A program made the translations under genes and the position numbers. The notes below the pieces were generated by a model, which saw only the letters and a list, made by a program, of their open reading frames with translations, had not been told where the DNA came from and did no database searches. A stretch of 64,000 bases of DNA, taken from Cardiocondyla obscurior (taxonomy: Eukaryota; Arthropoda; Insecta; Hymenoptera; Formicidae). Within the stretch, counting starts at the first letter, position 1. Each line of letters begins with the position of its first letter. The stretch is from NCBI RefSeq assembly GCF_019399895.1, contig NC_091871.1, forward strand, positions 4,803,001 through 4,867,000, given 5' to 3'. Shown here piece after piece: positions 47,048-60,600 of this stretch.

Positions 47048-49590
47048 ATGGTGAGTTTTAACCCCTGTGCGTGCGTGAATTGTGTTAAATGTGTTAAATC
47101 TGTTCTTCAACCCCTTTGACATGTAAACTTAAAAATGTGATTGGATCATGCGCGAGTTCTACGTATGCTCGAAAATAGATAAGAGTTTAAAGCGATAGTT
47201 TACTCTGAACAGTTTAGAATTCCGTGAAATTATAATTGTTAAAGAATTTTAGTTAAATAACTAACATATGGCCTACTGTGACTATTTTAAAAAGCCTAAA
47301 AAAAGTTATCGAAATATGCTCTTTATATAAACCTTTAATTATTTATCTCATTAATATTGATAATAAAAAATTGCTAAAATGTCTAATTAATATAATGAAT
47401 AATAATCTTCGATTTACAAAACCTGTTGATTGATAAAAAAATTCCTAAATAACAATCATTATTGTTAAAAATCAGGATTTTACTATTAGACAAATATAAA
47501 ATTTAATTGAAACGTATAAAATGTGCCGACGGGATCGTTTACTTTTTTTTATATAAATAAAACTGATATGTATAAAGCGTGTGAATACATGTATGATTAA
47601 CATATGTATAAAGATAAATCATGTGGCATACATATCTATTGAATGTCAGGGACAGTCGAAGACAGCGTAGTATCAACTTCCTGTCAGCTCTTTTAATGAC
47701 TAATTATACATATATAGATAATCGAGGACATTCCTAAATGGTTTATTTTATCGTTTATTATTGAGTCGTTATTAATTCCTTGCAATTTCGATAAAAATTA
47801 ATCAATGGTAACGAATTAATAACAAATTAACGAGATAGGTCGCGATAATTTTAAAATCGTGGGTTTAAAAGAATAATTCTTTTTATATTAATTGAGTTAA
47901 AATTAAAACGTGATAATTAGCGTTGACATTAGCGTAGTAAAATCTTTTTCTCATATTTTCATCACATTTGTTTACCTGTTAATCGTTGCAGCCGATGTTA
48001 ACGTATAGTGGTTGCGGTGTGGGAGTTGCGGATGCTGAAAATGGTTCCCCCACGGGATCATTATTATCTGGTGAAGGAGAACTTGCCGAAGAAGCCGGTG
48101 ATTCACCTGGAACATCGAGGGATACTGAGGAAGAAGCCACGCTATCTGATGAATTTTATTCCCACGATACAGACGACGAGGAAGAGCAGAGCAAACGACG
48201 CCGGGATCGCTCTAGCTCCGTGAGTAAAATTTATAATCCTTTTTCCATGTTTGATTATGTCTGTAGAGACTTTAATTGTCAATAATTATAGTAAATTCTA
48301 AGTTTAACTAGTTCTTACTTGAAAATAAAATAATTATTTACAAATTCAATCAAGCTCACGATAATTTCGTAGCTAGATGGAATTTCTTCCGGCAGTGGTC
48401 ATTTGGGATCGCCTACGCCTCGTATAGGTACTTTAGGAGTTAGAAAACTGTTCACCAACAGCCGTGAACGATGGAGGCAGCAGAACGTAAGCGGCGCCTT
48501 CGCCGAACTTCGTAAATTAGTGCCGACTCATCCACCTGACAAGAAGTTATCGAAAAATGAGATTTTACGAATGGCAATAAGGTACTTTAACTCGCGTATA
48601 CTTTCTGTTATAAGATTTTTTTTTTATATATATAAAGAGGCAAAGAATATATTTTATAAATCTAATATTTTTGAAATTGACGTAATATCTTACTGTGCAG
48701 ATACATAAGATTGTTGAGCAATGTTCTGGAGTGGCAAAAGAGTCAAGATCGTAATGGAGTACAGCAGCACGATGTGCGTATTAAATGCGAGTCACATTTG
48801 AGCAATCAACATTCCGCCGCATATCACGTGAAGCCGAACGTAACGTTTCTGAATCAAGAGAAGATGAGTAACGAAAATTCTCACGTTTTTCGTGTTAATT
48901 ATGCTACCCAGAGGCATAATTCTCACGCGTGTGACAAGAACGGCAGTAATTTGCTGATGATCGCTTCGAGTAGACTCAACACAAATATTTCCTCTGGAAA
49001 ACGCTGTGTCACACCTTCTATCGTTGTTACTCAAGGCAACTTTCACAGGTAAATTATATCAAATTAATCTTGCACCTGGACAAAATTAATAAATTAGAAA
49101 AAAATAATACAATTTATAAAGTTTTTAAATTCTTTTTTCAGACCGGTAAAAATAAGCAATTAAATACCTATTTTGTGTTTTATTAAGCATATTTTAAATA
49201 ATAAAATTATTATTAATATAATACTTATTTTCCTAATTTTATATTTTTTACAGCAACAGTAACGGAAATGTTATACGTTCTCCGTCGAGTGGACGGTCCT
49301 CAAGTTTTCCGAAGTCACCACAAGTTTCATCGAACGCTAGTATAGTACCTAATGGTTCTTCTTCATCCAGTAACACTTCAGTTGCAAACGGAATAGGATC
49401 TAGTGGCTCAAATTGTGCTCAGAAACGATTTAAGATCGAGCGAGAAGATGAAGATCAGGCTTCGAGAGATTGTAGAGCTCCGCCACCGCCTGTTCATAAT
49501 GTCCCGGTCAGAAAAAGAGTTAAAGTTGCTTTTATAAAAGATTCAAGTTCGGGATTTCGTGGTGATTTGTGTAGCGCAGATCGTAAATGA
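47048..49590 (+). CDS. HLH3B: TAL1/HLH3B-type bHLH transcription factor, 5 exons, 374 aa
   Basis: Tissue-restricted class II bHLH factor, expected to bind E-boxes with a class I partner. Exons: 47048-47050, 47992-48219, 48373-48581, 48701-49048, 49254-49590; 375 codons with stop. The bHLH (about residues 100-160) contains [38 protein letters not shown] and ILRMAIRYI, the TAL1/LYL1 signature. The N-terminus is acidic and the C-terminus Ser/Asn-rich. The initiator ATG is the last codon of exon 1, directly before GTGAGT, so only Met is coded there. An alternative acceptor at 49140-49141 would give a short ending PVKISN. Downstream Met (residue 3) is a fallback start. Confidence 0.88.
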
Positions 49591-50713
49591 AATATTAAAT
49601 AGAGATGTCTGCTCACGAAAGAATCGACTTTTGTGAGTTTCGTGAGCTTTGCATTTTGCTTAAGTGCATACAAGTTGTGTAAATAAGTCTCATGCTGTAT
49701 TTGACAATAATTGGTATCGTATGATACGAAATTAACAGCTTGTATTAAATTATTACATTACATATGTATTTAATTTTGTAATTCATTTAAATATTAATTT
49801 AATAAAACTTTCTTTTTGTTGTACAAAAATAATTTCTTTATAAAAATAATTTTTTATCTAATTGTTATTTCTTTTTATTAAATTTAAATTTAAAATAATC
49901 TTTTTACATTAAACTTGTTGGATATTTTAATTATTGAAAAACGTTACATTAGCAAAATTAAAAAAAATCGTGTATTTTTTTAGCATAATTTTTTTTTTTA
50001 AATAACAATTTACTTGTAATTAGTAAAAGAGCTCTGATTAAAGAAAAAAATTAATTCAGAAACCTATTTTAAAATCCGGCACAACGAAGACACATTCTTT
50101 AAAGAATGTTTTATTAATTTTTGTATTACATCGTTTGTACATTAACATTGCAGTTTTAAACATCGACATAAAAAACACATAGAAAATTTCCGATTATGTG
50201 GTTCACTGTCAAATTGTTTTACAAATACATTTATTTGGCTTCCCACGTTCGATCGGGTGCCATTTATTATAAATTTCGTAACAGAATATATATTTATTTA
50301 AATTTTTCGTACATCCATTCACTTACATATCACGTTATTTTACGGTGAACACAATAAACACCTGAACGTTTAACAGTTATCTACAAATAACAACTGCATT
50401 GTATTTATCACGGATTGCTTACATTTTATACTTATTAATTTTCACAGATACTTATTAAAAATTTGGTTCTTTTTTTATTCAATAAAAGTGACAGGCATCG
50501 TTCAACACAGATTTAACACTGTACAACGAATTTAATTTTGTAACATATTATTGGTATACTTACCCTTGCGAGAATCGAGCTCCTCTTTATATTTATAAAT
50601 TTTTTCACGTTTGACTTGTACTTTCATTTCGTCGAAATGTTTAATTGTTATTAATCTAAAACCCTGCGAAAGCGGCATTCGCTTCGCGAAATGCCAGCTC
50701 TCGCAGGCGTTTC
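49591..50713. other. Convergent 3' region HLH3B / disordered-protein gene
   Basis: AT-rich 3' UTR sequence of both genes, with several AATAAA-like motifs on either strand. No gene seen. Confidence 0.5.
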
Positions 50714-53700
50714 CTATGTTAAATACACTTTATACCTAGTACTGTCTCTTTTCGGTTCCGATAATTTCTTGGGAACGTATCGCTCGTCGTTGAACTCGAT
50801 CGGCGGCACGGGCGTGGCAGGTCGTTCGTCACTCTGGCTAAAAGCTCTTCTCGGTGGGACATCGAGAATTTTACGTGTGCTACTACATTCAACGCTACCT
50901 CTCTTGTTCATGTTCATGTTCACGCTGACGTAACTAGCGTCGCTTGTACGCGAATCTCTCTTCGAGAAATCTATTTCCACGTAACTGACTTCGGAACCGC
51001 GTGGTCTCATGCTCGCGTCCGAATTTCGCTTGTTCTCTTTATCCACTAGTCTCTTAATGGCCGGTGCCTCCGGCCGTTCTCTCTTGAATGTCACCAGTTC
51101 CGGCAGCTGCCGGAACAAACGAGACTCCCGTCGGACCTTCTCGTCATAATCGTCCGAATAAGTGCGCCGTTCGCGGCCGCGAATTTCCCGTCTCGCGCTG
51201 AAATCCTCGCTGTACCGTAATCTGTCGCTAAACTTTCTTAGACGTTCATCTTGCTCGTCTGACATCAGTACTTCACTGGCGACGTGAGTACCGCGAGACG
51301 GCCTTCGTCTATCCTCCTCCTGCTGAACCCTGGACTGCGGAAAATAAAAATAAATAAAATAATCAGTTGATTTTCTTAAATCTCGAGCCTCGGTACTGAT
51401 TTTAAAGAATTTCAGTATTAATACCTTGAAGATATCGATTCTGTCGTTGAACTCCAAATCTTGACTGTTTCTACGAATCGGCGGGTAATTGCTCCTCTCT
51501 TCCTCGCTGCTGCTTTTGCTAATCCAGGTATTCTCTCGAGAGGCTCCCGCTCTCTTCGGCCACTCGTTCTCCGTTTTGAAATCATACAAGTCTCGTATAC
51601 GTTCGCTAAGCTTGTTCGCTCGCTCGTTAGTATCGATATAACTCAAGGAACGGTCTTTCGTTCGCTCGTTAACGCTCACGAAGCTCGAAGAGCGGTCTCT
51701 GCCCACGTCTAATTCATCTGCAATCAAGTGTCATTCGATTATTAAAATAACTTTTATAAAAGATAAGAATTATTCCTATGCGCACCTTGCCGTTGCAGGC
51801 GTCCTTTCTCATTTTTCGCTGGGGAAAATTTCCTGGGGGGTTGCCACTTGGAGGCGTCTATATCCTTGCGCGATTCTTCGTCTTTTCTATCCTGTTTCGT
51901 TGGGGAATCTCTCATCTCGGGATTTATTCTCGGCACAGGATTAGGCGACGGACTTTTAGCGAATGTCATCCACCGAGTAGCCGCGCTCTTCGTGATTTCA
52001 CAGCCGATTCTTGCAAGAGGAGACGTTTCTCGGCAGAATTTTCCGCCGTTAATTTGTGGCAGCCATCTGAAAAAGTTATATATATTCAAGATCGAGCTGT
52101 TCTCTACGTTTCTATTTATTATTTCGAATGTGTGTATAATAACGTATATTCACGAAGAAACACATACACAGTTTTATATTAAAAAAAAAATACTCACAAT
52201 CAGTTATTAATTTCTGATTTAAAATATTAAAAAAAAAAAATTGTAAAAATAATTACCCATGCAATTCTAAAGGAATTTTTATCGTAAAATTCTTTTTTTT
52301 TTTAATAATGTATGAAAATTAATTATTCCATAAGGGAGAAGGATAAACATTGAAACAAACTTTTACAAACTTGGAAAATTCTCGTTATTCCGTATGCATA
52401 TCGAGCAGTTATTATTATGGAATTATCTCGTGATCCAATACATGGATTACGAATTTATGATGAACGTCACAACGTGAAAAGATATTAGCGACTAGTTCCG
52501 GCCGATGGAGCAAACCAGGCACCACTATGTTTTCACGTTGCTCGGCGCGGTCCTCGACCAACGTGAATTTTCATCGGCCAACATTGACTCGGCGACACCA
52601 AAGGAACACAAGACGAGTGAAGGAGACGGAGAAATCTGACCGAAACTAGACGCCATTACCCGTTGAAGATTCCGTAATGACTATCGTGTTCAATCGCGCA
52701 TACGAATCTCAACTACAATCCCGATCAAGGCATTTCTCGCTTTCGGACGTGGAAAATGTGCGCGGTCAACCTCGTGGCGATTGTTCGCGGATCGCTGCAG
52801 TCCGTGTGCCTTCGTTGCTCGGTGATGCTCTTCTCCGGTCTTCTAAGGGCAGTAACGTCAGTGCTGTGACTCCTGACGTTGTATTGAGGTCGACCGACGT
52901 TCTCGGGCTCGATTCTGGAGAAGCGATTCTCAGCGGACGAAAGAATCGTCCTCGTCGGCCACTTCTCGATGCCCGCTGGTTCGTCGACGCTCTCCTGCCG
53001 CTCGTCCCTCGAGGGTCTTTTGACCGTTGGTCCTGGCTGCTGTCCCCGCGGCACGTTTCTCGGTAACGGCATCCACTTGGAGGTATCCAATTTGCTGGTG
53101 TCGGTGATCTCTGTGTTCCGGCGTTCCTCCACACGACGCTCCGTGTACTTCTTCAGGCAGTCCACGTCCGCACTACGGCTACGTTGACTGCGTGGTGATC
53201 GAGATGGTCTTCGTAATTGCCCGTTGTTGTCCACCGGGCCGGCCCTTTCCTAAAGTTTGAGCGTACGCATTCGTCCAGAGATACTAATCGCGTTTAAAGT
53301 GGTAGGCTTTTAAATAGCATTTTAAAATTAACTCCGCAATAGCTTAATGTGATAGGCAATACTAACATGTTAAGGGAAAAAAAAACTTCTTTTAGTAGTC
53401 TCATAACATGTACTTTTTAATTTAGTTTGATTTGCATTTTGTAGCTTGTATGCATTTTATATATGTATATTATATTATAATAATAATTTATTTAATATTA
53501 AAAATTTTTTTTTTTTGTACATATACATTCTACGTTTCTAAGTATAAAAAATTAAGCCTTTTATGTAAATAGACATGACAAAGATCAATATAAAATTATT
53601 AAAAGTTTTATTACGATAAAAAAAGTTAATTACGTTAATTAACTTTCTTTAGAATAAATGAAAGGGTAAGGAATGGAAAAAAGAAGGAAGAAATCATTTA

Positions 53701-56700
53701 ATAAACTCCTAACAATAACATTTCGTTAAACAACTGAATTTTTTCGGTAATTAAATATTTTCAGGTAAGTACATGCCATGTATTATCAACATTTTCTTTT
53801 ACTGATAAATACAAAGGTAAAAAAAAGGTTTTTTTTTTATTAAATAAAGATATTGATGCATTAACAATACGATTATAATATAATCGAACTTTATGCAGCA
53901 AGGAAGACCGTTATCGATAGAAAGATGCTTATCATGGGTTACCTAAGTGAGATGAAGCTTCGCGTAATCTGATATGTGCAGAATTCCATGTTCCGCAGAT
54001 GCGACGTGTAGGCTGGCGCCGCACGCGCGTGGATTGATCTTGGAATTATGCAGCTCGGTTATTTGAGTACTGCACGCAGCTGCTGGATCGCCGCTGGATT
54101 CTAGACTTCCACCCCAGAATTCATTTCCTGCAAAGAATCTCGTTATCTTAAACGTATCAATGAAGTCATCGAATACCATTTATAAATAACGATAAATTAT
54201 TATAAATAACGTCCAAACCTGGTAGCGAATTTCCATCCCAGGCGTAAGTTACAACGAGGAGCTTACTCGCGTCTTTAGCTCGAACCAGCCTGCTGTGTGG
54301 TTCTCTTAGAGCAAAATGTATCTTTATATCTAAAAATAATATCACTGTTGTGCAACTGTAAAGATTTATTAAAACTTGTATTTCTTATATACCAACCACC
54401 GAGATAATCGCCGTTCCCCGCACCGCCACATTTCTCTTGTCGGAAATAAGCGAACATAATGTCAGAAACATATTTGAGCTTTTTGTTCATCTTCCTGATA
54501 GCTATTTCGAATGTTTTGAGAAAGTAGACCTCCTGATCCGGAATTATTTTCCAGACACCTAATTGTTATTTAATTTATAAGTAATTAAAATCAAGCACGA
54601 AAAAATAATTTGTTATATTTAAATTCATCATTTTAACGAATAAAATTTTTGCACTAACCGAGGCCAAAACCAACGACGTGCAAGAAGGCGGTTGTATTAT
54701 GTTTCTCGGCACGACTATTTGCCTCGAGCAATATTATTTCTACGGAAAGCAAAGTTCTTTTCATATAATTCACGATATCAAAAATTGTCTGATTATTTAT
54801 AGATATATATCGCCTATTCTCTTTTGATTTCATGCGTTTCACAGTTTCTTCATAAAGCGGATGATAATCCTCGCCATAAAATTTAGCCCATAAGACACGC
54901 ATTCCGCGCTTCTCTTCGAATGTACCGTCCATTGTATTTCCGTACCTATTTTACATAAATTAAAAAAAGTCTTGTTTTTTTTTTTTATAAATCTTGGTGC
55001 AAAAAAGCGTACACATCTTTAATTTTTTCTAATGTTATCCTACAAAAAATTATTGCTCACCCATTATCTAAATTATTCTGTTGTGGTGTGATAACAATAT
55101 CTTGATACTCCATAAATCGAGGTTTTTGGAATCTATATGACAAAAATTTAAAGACAAAACATAATAACTAATCTTCGATAAATTCCAGAATCTATTTTAT
55201 ACATAAAACAGAGAAAATAGCACACAACAGTAAACAAGTACGCGGCAAAAAACATTTAGATATCTATTTAGATACATCCGCGCTAAACAGTGACTAGCCG
55301 ACCGATACTAGACAGATTTTGATAGTCACTTAATAATAAATACTTTCTTATAATTTATGGCTAATACCAAGCTAGTCACTAGTTAAGAAATATATTTAAT
55401 CTGCGCGATCTAATCACTAGCTGCAAAATCAAATTAGCTAAATAAATTTCCACTCGGGAACGTCACAAAATTCATGCGATATAAAAATATTGAAAAGATA
55501 TAAAGATATTCTTGAAAAAGACAGGATTAAATAATTTCATATAAAAAGAGAGAACCTTGTGCCTATAACACCCATAATAACCCCTCTGGGTTGAACGGCG
55601 TCTGGATCACGGCTCACGATACCTCTATTATTTCGTGAGCCGTCGTTTATAAATTCCGTATGAGATGACATTACCATCATTGCCGACAATTTAATCTCGT
55701 CATAGCTCAAGCATTTTGTTAGGACCTGTTCATTAGATTTGGAAAGCATTTATTAAAACGTGACGTCAAGGGTGACATATGGGGGAAGATTATATTATGA
55801 AACTTTATCTTGTTTTTAACATCCTATAAACTTCCAATATCGATAAATATATGTAACGTTACGTTATTGCGTAGGCAATTAATAGCGTATAATAAAGCAC
55901 AGTAAAAAAAAAAGTATAAGAATTTTAATAAAAATATTTGAAATTTATTTGAGAGAAAATTATTTAAAAGAAAATTACGACAAGTAGTTAAAGGTTTGTA
56001 TTTACCAATGGTTCCTTCTCGTTATCGGTACCGACACCATCCCAACCGTTAAAACCGTTTTTATTATCAAGTAATTTCCATCGATCATTGGGACCGTAGA
56101 AGGAGGCTGCTCTTTTATCCAACAAACGATTAATAAATTGAATAAGGCCCATATCCGCATACACGACTTTCTCAACCGGAGTACCATATAATCGCTTATG
56201 TTTCAGCCATCGAGCGATCAAAGGCAACATTGCTTCGTGTATTAACGGATATACCGAATTTGCATTTAACTAAAAAATGTAATAGAAAATCATCAAATTA
56301 ATTGAAAGTATTAATCTACGTCTATACATATACTTTGCTCGATCGAATAAATTAGCAACCTCGATAGTGTCCGAGCTAATTCCTCGGTCTTTTAAAGCGG
56401 TACATTTCACGGTATTAATTGGAAACTTCAGAGGAAACGCATTGCTTCGTCTAATTAGCTCGGCTACGCTGGTCGGTGGTGGCACAGACACGTTAAGACA
56501 CTTTTTTAATAACTCTTTCGTATCGTCATCGAAGGGCACGCCGTGAGGTGAGCCCAGCGTGTTTTCCCATGAGATTTCTGGCGGATCTTTCGCTAACAGC
56601 TGCTGACGCGCTTCTTCTGCCGCTCGATTATTCTACAAGAAATTGAAAAGTCACCACTGATACTAAAATTTTCAATAGAATTAATTTAAATTAAATGTAT

Positions 56701-58566
56701 AATCCATATGTCAATATGTAGTTGATACATTTTTTTCTAAAAATAATTTCATACATTAAACGTATACTTCAGTGTATCCCGCGTAAGAAAATAAAGCTCT
56801 TACATACATTAAACGCATACTTATAAATATAAATACCTAGCTTTAGATTATTCATTTTATTAACATAAATATTTTTATTGCAGTACGTAATGTTTTAATA
56901 TTTTATTAAAATGAGTAGCTGTATCTTAATATTTATTGAAATTATCATGAAATAATGTATCACAGGAATAAATAACAATGTAATTTTATATGCATTTAGA
57001 AACTTTCGTCAAAAAATTAAATCCATAATTTGCTTGTTGACTTTGCGATAATATTCAACAAACTCGCGTCTCACGCGTGTATGGACTCGACGTCACCGAT
57101 GAAGCAAAAGCCTACGAAATCGATTCTAAGAAAAATTTTTGCAAAACAGTGAATCGCTGTTCTATTAATACAACCCCCCGCTGATTACAGCAAGGACGCC
57201 GGTCACTTTGATACCTGAGCATGAAATCCGTTAAATAGCGTAAAATGTATCAGTTCATCCTAGCGAGCCGGTTGACGTTCATTCTTCGTAGACGCGAGCT
57301 TATATATATGTATACATAGATACACATGTGACACGTTTACACATGTATTAATGCCCGTGACAGCTTTATAGTTTACTTAATTTTTCTATTTACTGGTTTT
57401 GCCACCTGAGCGACAGGGGTGAGCGAAGAAAACTCAAATTCTTTGACATTGCAAAACAATATTAATATTGTTTCGTTTATTAACACTATTGTTATAATTT
57501 TTATGGAAAAAAATATGATAATGTCACATGCTTTCTTATTCTCCACACAATACACTTGTTACTGTTTTCAATTCTTCTCGCAAGTGATGTAATTAAACAT
57601 ACTTAATAAAATGTTTTATAAAAGTGCAAAATAATTTTTATTAAAAAGAAATGGTGTAAGATATTTTCAATTTTTATCTATTAATATTATTTGTCAATCA
57701 TTATTGATAAAAGCAAAAAATAGCATACAATAAATATGAGTTCGTTAGCGATAAGTAATTAGAAGATGAATGGCTTGTCAATAGATGAAAATTTAAAATA
57801 AAATTATTTATCCATGTATTAGGAACATTTCTATAAATATTAACAAAAATTACTTTACCTTACGGACGCAACAGGCAAACAATGACATGTTCGAAGTTTG
57901 AATATCGCCAAAAAAATTTGCACAATAAATTATTTTTCGATTTTATGTTCGTTATAAAGCTCGACAACACACTTTCTTTAAAAATTCTAAAATAGAGTTT
58001 TAAATATATAAATTAAATAATTGTATACACAATTAAAAAGAAAGTTAAGAATCGAACTTATTTGACGCAAGTGGTTCAAGCGCGGTGGTACGAATAATAA
58101 TGCAAGGTGTCGCGAAATTGTGAAACAGCCACGATGGTGAACACGTAATATCTTTTACATGTAATATTCTTGCACTGAACGGTATGTCTAAGAGAAACGC
58201 TGGACCCGTGGCTCTTTCGATGAGCATGCGCGTTTGTGAAGTGATATACACGCGCAGATCCGCAGATTTCATCATTTTGCGCATTCTTTCATGAAAAGAT
58301 GAAAGACGCGCGACAAAGAAACAAGTTGCTTTTTTAGATTATTGCTCAAACCTGTTTAAATTCTACTCTAAATTTGGTCTGGCGTTTTCTTTATTTCTCT
58401 CTCTCTCGCTTTTTTTTTTTTTTATAAGTAATTTATATTTAAGTTCACTTAACTGCAGTAAAACATATAAGTATGTATATAATTATTAAGTATGTATATA
58501 ATTATTAAAATAATTGCGAAAAATGTTATCTCTTACTTTCGTGGCGTCAGCTTTGTTCGCCTGCAT
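50714..58566 (-). CDS. Ser/Arg-rich disordered protein with Trp modules, 5 exons, 567 aa
   Basis: Not recognised. Exons: 58566-58537, 53249-52771, 52066-51786, 51717-51425, 51334-50714. The four downstream exons have firm GT/AG borders and phases. The first exon (MQANKADATK then GTAAGA) is inferred from its strong donor, its ATG and its phase match to exon 2; with it the total is exactly 568 codons. The protein is rich in Arg, Ser, Asp and Glu and lacks a globular domain. A short Trp-centred module recurs: DTSKWMPLPR, ATRWLPQI, ATRWMTF, DASKWQPPRK. An SRSPRSQRSRS stretch lies near the N-terminus and repeated SYVSV/SYIDTNER-like segments near the C-terminus. Intron 1 encloses another gene on the same strand. 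Confidence 0.7.
53943..57888 (-). CDS. Uncharacterised insect protein (possibly DUF4804), 9 exons, about 529 aa
   Basis: Exons: 57888-57859 (MSLFACCVRK), 56632-about 56321, 56269-56006, 55725-55556, 55132-55061, 54945-54659, 54558-54400, 54329-54219, 54127-53943. From exon 3 to the stop all borders are GT/AG with matching phase. The exon 2/3 junction is one base out of phase with the nearest GT donor (C|GTAGAT at 56319), so either a non-canonical donor or a one-base assembly error must be assumed. Conserved-looking stretches: EISWENTLGSPHGVPFDDDTKE, EAMLPLIARWLKHKRLYG, VVTYAWDGNSLPGNEFWGG. No signal peptide, TM or known catalytic motif. Recollection of DUF4804 is tentative; function unknown. 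It lies inside an intron of the disordered-protein gene. Confidence 0.75.
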
Positions 58567-60600
58567 GTTGTTGCCGTGCAATAATCAACTAGCGACTGAA
58601 CATCAGAGTGAGGTCATCAAGCGTAAATTCCGGTTACAAAACAAGGAAAATGACTTCGTTCGAGTTCGTGTCGATTCGGCTTGACACGTATGATACAGAA
58701 ACGTGACAATAATATATTTAAAGAGCAAAATAAATAATTTTACTTTAGTATAAAATAAAAATAATTTTTTAATTTAATATATATAAAATTCATGTATATA
58801 AAATTAATTTATTTAAAATGTAAAATGTTAACTTAAGAAGTTGAAACTTGTGTGCGTGAATAGTCGACCTCTGTAGAACATTGCTAGAACTACGAGATCG
58901 AAGTGCAAATGGTAAATTTATCATGCAAAGAAAAAATATTTATAAGTAACAATAAAATAAATTAATAAATTTTTTTTTCCTAAAGAAAGTTTTGATTAAT
59001 TAAAAACAGTCTCAAATTTTTTCTTTTTTAAATATTAATTCATATTAACTTCTATACTCTTCTTCAATAGAATCGATAATATTAATAAAGATTTATAATA
59101 AACGTATGTCAATTTATAATATGTCGTAATATATAAAAAAAAAAAAAAAAAAATTAAGCAAATAATATGACGAAAAATGTCCCGTATTTTAAAAGATTAC
59201 TATCCCAATCTTTCACCATATAATAATTAAAAAATAAGACAAAAGCTTAAAGCTGACAATTGCTAATTTAGTGACAAAGGGTTGATAAAGTAATCTTCAA
59301 TCGCATTACGTGGGGTAAGAGGGATATCTTGGAACGGAACACTAACCAGAAAACCGGTTTTATCAATTTACATCGTTCGGTAAAAGTAAACCGCATACCT
59401 GCACAAAATGCACAGGATATTCTCTAATCGTCTCGTTAAGCGCATTAACAATTTCTCTTCGTGGCATCCCAATCGCGTTAGGGGAAGCTCATTAAGCCGC
59501 GCGATCTTTTTCGCGCGCGCTTAAATCACCCGGTCTCAAATTAATATGCGTTAAGAAAGGTTTATCCGTTTTAAAGCTCAACTTTATCTCGCGTCACCCT
59601 GATAAACGGAGCTAAGAATTAAATATTATGTGCGTAATATAAAACTTCATTTACCGTAAAGACGTGAAGTGGTTATTAATGTAACCATGCAAAATACGTC
59701 AACATGGTCATGATGTATGCGTATAAATTATAAAATAATAGAGAAAAAATTATAAATTATTATTTTAAAAGCCAACATTTTTTTATATTTGAGCGTTCTG
59801 AAAATATTTCCAGAAATTGCTTATCATGCAATACCATTTGTGTTTTTTTTTCTTTCTTTTTTTTGTACGTGTGGTCAACGAGACATGGTGGTATACATTG
59901 GAAAGAAAGAGAGAAAAATAAAAAGTACGTTAATAAAACTGAGATGAACGACGAATGGTGAACGTACGGTACGCCGCGTCGTACCGTTTTGGTGGCACAG
60001 TCGTTAGTCCCTCTCTCTTGACATGACTCAGTGCCGACTTAAAACAGGTGTGTGAAACAAAACGTTGGTAAAATAATGTTGAAGTCAGGAGAACTACTTT
60101 AATATATTTAGACATAAAAGCAACAAGCCTCTTATTAAGAGAAACCGTAGCTCAAATAAATTAGGAAATATTTTAGATATATCTAGAACGAAAGAAAATT
60201 ATCAAGTCCTTTGCAGAAGTTGAAATTTTCACATGCATTTAAACCAGTAGATAATCAGCAATTTATGCATATATATTATTTATAACGTATTCTTTAATCC
60301 TATTATTTAATTTTTAAAAAATATTGACTATTAATTTACATGTACGTATAATTTATCATTCCTTTGTTACTGAAACTAACGTCACGTCTTTATTGTACAA
60401 ATACTATTTTTTTTTTTACATAATCTTTAATTTTAAAATTGCCTATGGTATTGAAATAATAATAAAAAAAAAGAAAAAACTATAAGATGTTATTTTCTAA
60501 TCGTGTAATAAATTATTCTCAAAGAAATCTTTTCTCGAGCAAGTTATACATATATTCGTCGTGACGACATCTCTCTTATGAGGTCACTGCTAGGTATTCT
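58567..60600. other. Intergenic region with promoter of the disordered-protein gene
   Basis: 58570-58700 is the probable 5' UTR/promoter of the minus-strand gene. The rest is AT-rich with a poly-A run near 59137-59153, a CpG-richer block at 59380-59530 containing homeodomain-type ATTAAG sites, and a short inverted repeat ACGGTACG/CGTACCGT at 59966-59987. No gene seen. Confidence 0.45.
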
